From NCBI GenBank assembly GCA_002328625.1, contig DCVC01000325.1:12918-24714 (forward strand): a DNA stretch of 11,797 nucleotides, read 5' to 3'. How positions within the stretch are numbered: position 1 is the stretch's first letter; every line of letters begins with the position of its first letter. A program made the position numbers and the translations under genes. This DNA is from Bacteroidales bacterium UBA2198. GTDB taxonomy: Bacteria; Bacteroidota; Bacteroidia; Bacteroidales; VadinHA17. Under the pieces are notes generated by a model. That model ran no database searches. It was not told where the DNA came from and saw only the letters and a program-made list of their open reading frames with translations. Shown piece after piece: positions 1 to 6,436 of this stretch.

Positions 1-230
1 AGTTCAAAGAGGCAATCGTCAACCAGGATGGTTTTGTCGGTTTCATAAGCAGGATCGTCAATCACAGCAAACGATGCTCCTTTTTCGATGGCTTCGGTTG
101 CAAACTTGTTTCCATTGTAGTGTTGCCCCCAAAGTGCAAAAAAGATCTGGCCCTTTTTAATAACTCTTGTATCAGTTGATATCCCTTTTGCCTCCTCTCT
201 GAAAACCTTGTAAAGCTCTTCTGTTTTCAT
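1..230 (-). CDS. murF: MurF, UDP-MurNAc-tripeptide--D-Ala-D-Ala ligase (N-terminal fragment)
   Basis: MurF is the cytoplasmic ATP-dependent ligase that adds D-Ala-D-Ala to the UDP-MurNAc tripeptide, the last soluble step of peptidoglycan precursor synthesis. Only the first 76 codons are here; the gene runs off the left edge. The visible part is the MurF N-terminal substrate-binding domain: ISTDTRVIKKGQIFFAL (about residues 17-33), then the HYNGNKFATEAIEKGA segment (37-52), which is the usual DTR...G..FFAL.G...NG..F...A...GA pattern. The ATP-binding central domain lies outside. The ATG at 228-230 is chosen because the family begins only a few residues before the conserved segment. No Shine-Dalgarno sequence is seen. 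The start lies 14 bases from the foot of a terminator-like hairpin, so how it is transcribed is unclear. gldJ next to murF is also known in Flavobacterium. Identification is firm; function is inferred from homology. Confidence 0.93.
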   Translation of the reverse strand, partial: MKTEELYKVFREEAKGISTDTRVIKKGQIFFALWGQHYNGNKFATEAIEKGASFAVIDDPAYETDKTILVDDCLFE

Positions 231-302
231 ATTCTTAAAAAAATGCCTCATTATGATTACATAATGAGGCTTATATCTATCATAAGCAAATATTCTTAAA
301 AA
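229..302. repeat. 13-bp direct repeat framing the gldJ-murF hairpin
   Basis: ATATTCTTAAAAA occurs at 229-241 and again at 290-302, identical over 13 bases and ending abruptly on both sides. The left copy overlaps the murF start codon and the T-tract of the hairpin; the right copy contains the gldJ stop codon. The 48 bases between the copies contain the hairpin. This could be a local duplication, the target-site mark of a very small inserted element, or chance in AT-rich sequence. Confidence 0.6.
237..270 (-). terminator. Terminator-like hairpin between gldJ and murF
   Basis: The stem GCCTCATTATG (245-255) pairs perfectly over 11 bp with 260-270, leaving a four-base loop. Read on the minus strand, the hairpin is followed by one A and then seven T residues (243-237), the layout of a Rho-independent terminator for gldJ. 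It is unusual in ending only six bases before the murF ATG, which leaves no room for a murF promoter downstream. It could therefore be a partial terminator, an attenuator or a leader hairpin rather than a full stop. Confidence 0.72.
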
Positions 303-1780
303 CCGGCTGGACTACCCACTCTTATCATCGCGCATCTGAAGCCGATATCATCACGGCAGCTTTCCTGATCAAGGAAGCGCCGGGTTGAAGGATTAAGCCA
401 GTAAGCTTTGTCTTTCCACGATCCTCCCTTAAAGACCCTTGCTTTATCGTTAATAAGCGTAAAATAGTCATTTGTTTCCTGTGCATACATCCTCACGGAA
501 CCTGGTTTATTATCTTCAGTGTTCCAGTCAGCTCCTGCCGGGATTGCCGACTGCAGATCACCATCCCTGTAATTTCTATAATCGCCCTTCTGGTAGTTAT
601 ACCTGTCGGCTACATCTCTATCCTGAACAGTGTCGATATAGAGGCGGCCAAGCCTGTCTTTGGCAACCACCTGGCCATTGGCATCCCTTCTCAGATCAGT
701 AAATACATTACCCCTGAAAGGATTAAATCCATCAACATCCTGTGGTGTAAGAGGACGGTAGACATCCTGTACCCATTCGTTGACATTGCCTGCCATGCAG
801 TAAAGGCCATAATCGTTTGGCCAGTATGACTTAACATCCGTTGTGATGCTTCCGTTGTCATTAAGGCTGCCTGCAACTCCCATCATATCGCCGTTTCCGC
901 GGACAAAGTTTGCCATCATCTGGCCGCGTGACCTCCTTTGGGGATTCCTCACATTATGTCCATCCCACGGATAAATCCTCCTTTCATAAATCCTCTCTTC
1001 ATAGGTATTTCCCCTTAACGCATATGCTGCAAATTCCCATTCAGCTTCAGTCGGGAGCCTGTAAGCGGGAAGCAGCACACCATCCTCAAACGTGGTACGC
1101 CTTTCTGTCTGATTCGGGTTAAGGCTGGCACGTAACTGGTTAACAACGCCTTCATATTGCCCCGCCAGATAGGCCTCAGTATTAAAGTTCTGTTCATTAA
1201 GCTGGTTTGGATCCGGCTTTAATTCACCCTCGTCGATAAGAAGCTTCTCATTTACCCTGTCTGTTCTCCAAAGGCAGAAATCATTTGCCTTAACCCAGCT
1301 CACACCCACAACAGGATAATTATTGTATGAAGGATGCCGGAAATAGTACTGAACGTAAGGATCGTTGAAACCCATCGGGCTTCTCCATACAAGAGTATCA
1401 GGTAAAGCACGTCTGTAAACTTCAGGATAATCCCTGTAAACACGTCTGAGCCAGAACAGATATTCACGGTAGTCAACATTCCTTACTTCCGTTTCATCCA
1501 TATAAAATGATGAAACTGTTACGGTTCTTGGTTCATTATTCCATTCATACAAAACGTCCTGTTGCACCCGGCCCATAGTGAACCGGCCTCCTTCAATAAG
1601 AACCAGCCCCGGTCCGGTTTTCTGCTCTGCCCCAATGGCAACCTCAAATCCGCCATTGTCAGGATCATTATATCTCCAGCCTGTGGTTGAAGATACGTTG
1701 GTGCCTTTCTTTCCGCCCCTGCAGGACAGAATCATTAATACAGCTATCAATACAAATGGCAAGGCTCTGAATCTATACAT
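296..1780 (-). CDS. gldJ: GldJ, T9SS/gliding motility lipoprotein with FGE-sulfatase fold
   Basis: GldJ is a lipoprotein needed for gliding motility and for stability of the T9SS component GldK in Flavobacterium; it has a formylglycine-generating-enzyme (SUMF1) fold without known enzyme activity. The 494-residue product starts with a short lipoprotein signal, MYRFRALPFVLIAVLMILSC, with Cys20 as the likely lipidated residue. The FGE domain spans about 57-490, opening with LVLIEGGRFTMG, passing PVVGVSW and ending with GGSW (452-455) and GFRC (480-483). The stretch after GGSW has no cysteine pair, consistent with loss of FGE catalysis. The residues after Cys20 are RGGKKG, basic, without the acidic outer-membrane export signal of Bacteroidota. 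The start is the only Met that gives a signal peptide. It follows the PorP/SprF-like gene by 80 bases, with its own -7 box, and precedes murF. The paralogue GldK is less likely: it normally sits beside gldLMN, not murF. At 494 residues it is shorter than the roughly 560 of Flavobacterium GldJ. Confidence 0.9.
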   Translation of the reverse strand: MYRFRALPFVLIAVLMILSCRGGKKGTNVSSTTGWRYNDPDNGGFEVAIGAEQKTGPGLVLIEGGRFTMGRVQQDVLYEWNNEPRTVTVSSFYMDETEVRNVDYREYLFWLRRVYRDYPEVYRRALPDTLVWRSPMGFNDPYVQYYFRHPSYNNYPVVGVSWVKANDFCLWRTDRVNEKLLIDEGELKPDPNQLNEQNFNTEAYLAGQYEGVVNQLRASLNPNQTERRTTFEDGVLLPAYRLPTEAEWEFAAYALRGNTYEERIYERRIYPWDGHNVRNPQRRSRGQMMANFVRGNGDMMGVAGSLNDNGSITTDVKSYWPNDYGLYCMAGNVNEWVQDVYRPLTPQDVDGFNPFRGNVFTDLRRDANGQVVAKDRLGRLYIDTVQDRDVADRYNYQKGDYRNYRDGDLQSAIPAGADWNTEDNKPGSVRMYAQETNDYFTLINDKARVFKGGSWKDKAYWLNPSTRRFLDQESCRDDIGFRCAMIRVGSPAGF

Positions 1781-1851
1781 AACTCTTTTATTTTTACGGC
1801 TTTATTGAAATTTCAAATCCAGCTAGAATTAGTAACCTATTAATTAAACAT

Positions 1852-1859
1852 CAAATATA
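1852..1859 (-). promoter_or_regulatory. Candidate -7 promoter box for gldJ
   Basis: On the minus strand this reads TATATTTG, an exact match to the Bacteroidota -7 consensus TAnnTTTG. It lies immediately beyond the stop codon of the PorP/SprF-like gene and would give a leader of about 65 bases before the gldJ ATG. No TTTG -33 box is found at the usual 19-21 base spacing; the nearest one is 13 bases away. The call is therefore moderate. Confidence 0.45.
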
Positions 1860-1860
1860 A

Positions 1861-2829
1861 CTACAATTCAGGCAAATTTATTGTACCGGCACCTCTTCTT
1901 TTTTCAACATTATTTAAACTTAAACCTGCTCCTGTCTGATGCATAAGAGCCGTTGGAAGAAGAAGATTACCCGACTTAATATTAAAAGTGTAATTGTAAA
2001 ATATCATCAACCTCCCTCTTTTTAAAGAAAATCCAGTGTGAATATCCATTTTCATTTTATTGTCAGTTAACAATACAGCATTGACCGACAGATAATTACT
2101 CTCAACAACGGCTCCAATACCGCCGGAAATAAAGTCCTTCTGAAATCCTGCAGTAACGAGAGGTCTGATCCTGAAATCAGATTTCCCGTTCAAATTAAAA
2201 TCCCCTGCCAGGTGTAATTGGAGTTTTCGGTTTAACTTATCAGACGATGATCCTGCATGAGATAACACCGGCTCTGCCAGATGGCTTATAGAAAAACCCC
2301 CGAAGAATCTGCCTGAAATAAACAGGAATCCTGTTCCGACATCAAAAATTGTTCTGCCTTCATTTGTCAGTATTTCTCCCGAAGGAGCGGTGACTGTTCC
2401 GAGGGGATCAATCTGATCAGGCAGGATGGCACCGTTGAAGTTAAAACCTCTGTGATACAGAGCAGCCGAAAGACCTGCGTTGATGTAAAGGTTCTTACCT
2501 GCCTGAAAAAAATAAGCGTAAGATAATCCGCCCCTAATATCATTTATAATACCGCCCAGGTAATCATTCGCAAGATAGAAGCCAGCGCCCCCGTTTAAGG
2601 CCGGGAAGTACGAGTCATAAGATATATATACAGAATGAAGGTTAAAATGATTCCCGGGAAAGAAGTTCAGGTAAGAGAGCCTGAGCATACTATTTTCCTC
2701 ACAGCCCGTAAAAGCCGGATTGTACATTATTATCGTTTGATATCCAGGTCCGTAATAGGTTCCCTGACCCGATAAAGCAGCTCTGATAAACAGAAGGAAA
2801 AAAAGAGTGGAAATCAGCCGGTTTCTCAT
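1861..2829 (-). CDS. PorP/SprF-family T9SS membrane protein
   Basis: PorP/SprF proteins are outer-membrane beta-barrels tied to type IX secretion. PorP is a component of the Porphyromonas system, and SprF-type members work with particular secreted adhesins such as SprB. The 322-residue product begins with a Sec signal peptide (about 1-21, hydrophobic core LISTLFFLLFI, likely cut at LSG before Gln22). It carries the family hallmark YNPAFTG at residues 36-42, followed by alternating short beta-strand-like segments rich in Gly, Tyr and Phe, as expected of a barrel. The ATG at 2827-2829 is the only start giving a signal peptide. It is first in a minus-strand series with gldJ and faces porU divergently across 116 bases. 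Which PorP/SprF paralogue it is cannot be said. No adhesin gene neighbours it, which argues against a dedicated SprB/SprF-type pair. No clear promoter box of its own was found. Confidence 0.87.
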   Translation of the reverse strand: MRNRLISTLFFLLFIRAALSGQGTYYGPGYQTIIMYNPAFTGCEENSMLRLSYLNFFPGNHFNLHSVYISYDSYFPALNGGAGFYLANDYLGGIINDIRGGLSYAYFFQAGKNLYINAGLSAALYHRGFNFNGAILPDQIDPLGTVTAPSGEILTNEGRTIFDVGTGFLFISGRFFGGFSISHLAEPVLSHAGSSSDKLNRKLQLHLAGDFNLNGKSDFRIRPLVTAGFQKDFISGGIGAVVESNYLSVNAVLLTDNKMKMDIHTGFSLKRGRLMIFYNYTFNIKSGNLLLPTALMHQTGAGLSLNNVEKRRGAGTINLPEL

Positions 2830-2849
2830 TATATATAATCTGCAATATC

Positions 2850-2866
2850 AACGTTGCTGCAACGTT
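2850..2866. promoter_or_regulatory. 17-bp perfect inverted repeat, possible operator
   Basis: AACGTTGC and GCAACGTT are exact reverse complements separated by a single T. Because AACGTT is itself palindromic, the element is also two AACGTT sites 11 bp apart, about one helical turn, so both would face the same side of the DNA. It sits in the divergent region between the two T9SS arms, 21 bases before the PorP-family start codon and about 63 bases before the porU -7 box. A dimeric regulator site is the favoured reading; no factor can be named. Confidence 0.5.
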
Positions 2867-2928
2867 ATTATTTTAGAATTTCGATTTATTTACAAATCAC
2901 AAATAAAGGCAAAAAACAGGCAGATTCT

Positions 2929-2936
2929 TATCTTTG
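2929..2936 (+). promoter_or_regulatory. -7 promoter box for porU
   Basis: TATCTTTG, followed by CC, matches the Bacteroidota TAnnTTTG box exactly and has the form common in this phylum. No TTTG -33 element lies 19-21 bases upstream. The expected transcription start, a few bases downstream, leaves almost no leader before the ATG at 2946, but about 30 bases before the in-frame ATG at 2973. Confidence 0.6.
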
Positions 2937-2945
2937 CCAGTAATA

Positions 2946-5900
2946 ATGGTCAGGCTTCCCCGTATATTAAAGATGATCTTCCTTTTGCTGCCGTTCGGGC
3001 TCTATTTAACTGGTGCGGAAAACCAATATGTTAATTCTTCCGTATTATCATCAGGCAAATGGTTCAAAATCGCAATTACAGAAGACGGGATTTACAGGAT
3101 CAATTTTTCGAAACTCAGGCAGATGGGGCTTGAAAATCCATCGAATCCGAGGATTTTTTGCAACAATTTCGGGCAACTTTCGTATAATAATAATAGCCCT
3201 GGTCCCGACGATCTGAGGGAGATGGCAATATGGACCTTCACAGGCAGTGACGGTATTTTTAATGAAGGAGATTACCTTCTCTTTTATGGTAAAAGCACTA
3301 ACAGATGGTTGTTTAATGAGACCTCCGGTGATTTTGAATTTAAAAGGCATAACTATTCCGACACAGCTTTTTATTTCATTACTTCAGGGATCGTTCCCGG
3401 GAAAAACATAATCTCAGTTGATGGATCCGGGGAACAGGCTGACTGTTTCTCTTCAACATCTGATGCGTTGTATATTCATGAATACGAAAATGAAAATATT
3501 ATCAAGTCAGGAAGAGAATGGTATCAGCCTGTATCCTATATCAGGAATACTGAAATTAATCCGGGCTTTAAGGAGATAGTAACAAGCGAAAGAATAAAGT
3601 ATACAATCAGGGTTCTTGCCAGAGCATCAGTTAAAACCATATTCAGATTTTATGAAGGATCATCAGTTCTGGAGAGCATACTTGTTGATGAAGTGAACCT
3701 CTTGTCCTATACCGGAACATTCGCCCATATTGCCAAGGTAACAGGTTCCGCATTCCCTTCCGGTTCATCCCCTTCATATGAAATGAGATTTTTTAACAAT
3801 GGTGAAACCTCAGCAAAAGCCTGGATAGATTATGTGATACTCCAGGGAAGGCAAAACAATGTTTTTACCGGCACAACAGCTCAGTTCACAGATTCAAGGT
3901 GTTACGGGAGCGGGAACATTACTGAATTCACGATCCGGAGTACTGTTGAAGGACCCATAGTCTGGGATGTTTCGGATCCCTTTAGTATAAAAGATATAGT
4001 GTATTCAAGAACAGGTCAGGATATCAGGTTTAAAATCGCAACTGACACTTTTAAGACTTTTCTGGTTTTTACTCCCGATAAAGCTTTAGTTCCAGGCATC
4101 AGTACCTTTGCTGTACCAAATCAGGATCTTCACTCTTCACCTCCTGTTGAAATGATAATTGTAACGCATCCTCTCTTCCATGATTATGCCTTACGACTGT
4201 CCAGAATGCACAAGTCAAACAGCGGACTTACTTCATTGGTTGTAACTCCTGAGCAGATATATAATGAGTTTTCAGGAGGCATTCCAGATATTGCTGCAAT
4301 AAGAAATTTTGCAAGGATGAAATTCCTGAAACAAAAAGGGACTGATAAGCCTCTGAGATATTTATTGCTTTTTGGCGACGGCTCATATGAGAACAAGACT
4401 CTTCCACCAAACAACCCCAATTTCATACCAACTTATCAATCGCAAAATTCAAACATATATATTTCATCGTTTACTTCTGATGATTTTTACGGCCTCCTCG
4501 AGGATGATGAAGGAGAAGATACAGGTACAGAGGATATTGGCATAGGACGCTTACCTGTATCTGATACCATACAGGCAGGGATAGTTGTGTCAAAAATAGC
4601 AGCCTATATGGATCCCTCAAACAGGGGGGAATGGAAGAATGTGGTCTGCCTGGTTGCAGATGACGAAGATTCTAACACTCACATGATTGATGCTGAGGGA
4701 CTTGATGCTGTTTTGAAGGAAAATGTGCCTTCAATTAATATTGACAAAATATATCTTGATGCTTTCAGGCAGGTAACTTCAGCAAGCGGACAATCTTACC
4801 CTGATGTTAACAGGAACATTAATGAGCGTATTGCCTCGGGGTGCCTTATTTTTAATTATATCGGACATGGCAATGAGATCGGTCTTGCACACGAAAGGGT
4901 AGTAAAAACCGAAGATATTAACGGTTGGAGAAATAAAACCAGACTTCCATTGTTTATCACAGCCACATGCGAATTCAGCAGGTTCGATGATATTGAAATG
5001 AATATTGTGACAGGTGAAATGACCTCAAAAAGTTCCGCTGGCGAGAAGGTCATAATTAACAGGAATGGTGGCGGGATCGCTCTAATGTCCACCACCAGGC
5101 TTGCCTATTCGGCACCGAATTACATATTAAACAGGAACATTTTTAATGCAGCTTTTGAGCGGGATTCGGCCGGTAATTTTCCCCGCCTGGGTGACATAAT
5201 CCGGATTGCCAAAAACAGATCCGGAACAGGACAGAACAAGAGAAATTTCCTTTTGCTTGGCGATCCTGCTCTCAGACTTGCCTATCCGCATGCCGGGCAG
5301 GTTGTTACAGACTCGATAAACAATATTCCCATAACCGGTTATATCGACACCCTTAAGGCACTTTCTCTCGTTACAATAGCAGGGCATATTGAGAATGAAG
5401 CAGGAGAACCTGATGTTAATTTCAATGGAGTAATAAATTCCCTTATTTTTGATAAACCGTCAAAAATAAGGACCCTTGCTAATGACGGGGGTCAAACTAT
5501 GGAATTTGAATTACTGAAAAACGTTCTTTTCAATGGCAGGTTAACAGCATCAGGAGGAAGGTTCAGGTTTACTTTCATTGTACCGCGTGATATAGACTAT
5601 TCATTTGGATCCGGTAAAATAAGCTATTATGCCTATGATGAACAGAGAGACCTAAACGGCAGTTTTACAGACTTTGTTGTTGGCGGATTCAAGAATACGT
5701 CTGTGTACGATACATCCGGCCCTGAAATCAGACTCTACATTAATGATACTCTTTTCAGACCCGGAGGAATAACAGATCCCTATCCTAAACTTTTAGCGAT
5801 CATTGAGGATGAGAGTGGAATTAACACATCCGGCACAGGCATTGGCCATGATCTGACAGCTTATCTCGATAATGACAGGAATAATTCTTTCATACTGAAC

Positions 5901-6368
5901 AATTTCTTTGAAAATGCTATTGATGATTTCAGGAAAGGAAAAGTTATTTATGACCTTCCGCTACTTTCCAAAGGCAATCATTCAGTTACTTTAAAAGCAT
6001 GGGATAATTATAACAACTCATCAGAAGAGACAATTTTTTTTGTTGTCGACACAAGGGAAGGTTTTATATTAAAGGATCTTATAAATTACCCTAATCCTTT
6101 TACTTATTTAACAAAAATCTCTGCAGGTCACAACATGCCTGATAACAAGCTGGAGATCAACATAAGGATTTATAATTCAGGCGGACAGCTGCTAAGGGCA
6201 ATAAAAACCTCAGTTATATCAGCCGGATATCAGTTGCCTCCTGTAATCTGGGATGGAAATGACGAAAGAGGGAATAAAGTCGGCAGGGGAATTTATCCGT
6301 ATATAGTCTCCGTGAGGACAGAAAACGGTGAAACTGCAAGTATTTCAGGCAGAATGATCATTTTGTAA
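2946..6368 (+). CDS. porU: PorU, type IX secretion system sortase (peptidase family C25)
   Basis: PorU is the cell-surface cysteine protease of the T9SS. It cleaves the C-terminal sorting domain from secreted proteins and joins them to a surface anchor, held at the outer membrane by PorV. The product is 1140 residues. An N-terminal signal peptide, MVRLPRILK plus the core MIFLLLPFGLYLTG, comes first. A long beta-rich region (about 25-400) follows, then the gingipain-like C25 domain (about 401-775) with the catalytic pair His641 in NYIGHGN and Cys675 in TATCEF. Beta-sandwich regions follow, and a sorting-domain-like end (1047-1140) opens with NYPNPF and contains WDGNDERGNKVGRGIYPY. PorU is known to retain its C-terminal domain. 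ATG 2946 is preferred over TTG 2934, which lies inside the promoter box. ATG 2973 suits the promoter better but would remove all Arg/Lys of the signal peptide. porV follows 68 bases after the stop with its own -7 box and no terminator between. Confidence 0.94.
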   Translation: MVRLPRILKMIFLLLPFGLYLTGAENQYVNSSVLSSGKWFKIAITEDGIYRINFSKLRQMGLENPSNPRIFCNNFGQLSYNNNSPGPDDLREMAIWTFTGSDGIFNEGDYLLFYGKSTNRWLFNETSGDFEFKRHNYSDTAFYFITSGIVPGKNIISVDGSGEQADCFSSTSDALYIHEYENENIIKSGREWYQPVSYIRNTEINPGFKEIVTSERIKYTIRVLARASVKTIFRFYEGSSVLESILVDEVNLLSYTGTFAHIAKVTGSAFPSGSSPSYEMRFFNNGETSAKAWIDYVILQGRQNNVFTGTTAQFTDSRCYGSGNITEFTIRSTVEGPIVWDVSDPFSIKDIVYSRTGQDIRFKIATDTFKTFLVFTPDKALVPGISTFAVPNQDLHSSPPVEMIIVTHPLFHDYALRLSRMHKSNSGLTSLVVTPEQIYNEFSGGIPDIAAIRNFARMKFLKQKGTDKPLRYLLLFGDGSYENKTLPPNNPNFIPTYQSQNSNIYISSFTSDDFYGLLEDDEGEDTGTEDIGIGRLPVSDTIQAGIVVSKIAAYMDPSNRGEWKNVVCLVADDEDSNTHMIDAEGLDAVLKENVPSINIDKIYLDAFRQVTSASGQSYPDVNRNINERIASGCLIFNYIGHGNEIGLAHERVVKTEDINGWRNKTRLPLFITATCEFSRFDDIEMNIVTGEMTSKSSAGEKVIINRNGGGIALMSTTRLAYSAPNYILNRNIFNAAFERDSAGNFPRLGDIIRIAKNRSGTGQNKRNFLLLGDPALRLAYPHAGQVVTDSINNIPITGYIDTLKALSLVTIAGHIENEAGEPDVNFNGVINSLIFDKPSKIRTLANDGGQTMEFELLKNVLFNGRLTASGGRFRFTFIVPRDIDYSFGSGKISYYAYDEQRDLNGSFTDFVVGGFKNTSVYDTSGPEIRLYINDTLFRPGGITDPYPKLLAIIEDESGINTSGTGIGHDLTAYLDNDRNNSFILNNFFENAIDDFRKGKVIYDLPLLSKGNHSVTLKAWDNYNNSSEETIFFVVDTREGFILKDLINYPNPFTYLTKISAGHNMPDNKLEINIRIYNSGGQLLRAIKTSVISAGYQLPPVIWDGNDERGNKVGRGIYPYIVSVRTENGETASISGRMIIL

Positions 6369-6401
6369 AAAGCACACAATAACTGAGGTAAAATTTTGTT
6401 T

Positions 6402-6409
6402 TATATTTG
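6402..6409 (+). promoter_or_regulatory. -7 promoter box for porV
   Basis: TATATTTG, followed by CA, is an exact TAnnTTTG match. It lies 27 bases before the porV ATG, giving a plausible leader of about 20-25 bases. No -33 TTTG is found at normal spacing; the nearest upstream one is 36 bases away at the porU stop codon. porV and ispF may thus be transcribed separately as well as by read-through from porU. Confidence 0.55.
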
Positions 6410-6436
6410 CACAATCGTAAAAAGATCACAATCAGA

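Noticed and set aside
296..1780. GldK (PorK) as the identity of the FGE-fold lipoprotein
   Set aside because: GldK normally sits in a gldKLMN cluster; here the neighbours are murF and T9SS attachment genes, and the N-terminal domain sequence is GldJ-like.
1805..1816. TTGAAATTTCAA, a 12-bp palindrome in the gldJ leader
   Set aside because: It is AT-rich, with only one G:C pair per arm, and not clearly above chance; no supporting context.
2934..2945. TTG at 2934 as the porU start
   Set aside because: It lies within the -7 promoter box TATCTTTG, so it would not be part of a message made from that promoter; ATG 2946 gives a complete signal peptide.
6407..6436. TTG at 6407 as the porV start
   Set aside because: It overlaps the TATATTTG box, and the extension adds residues in front of a normal signal peptide that starts at ATG 6437.
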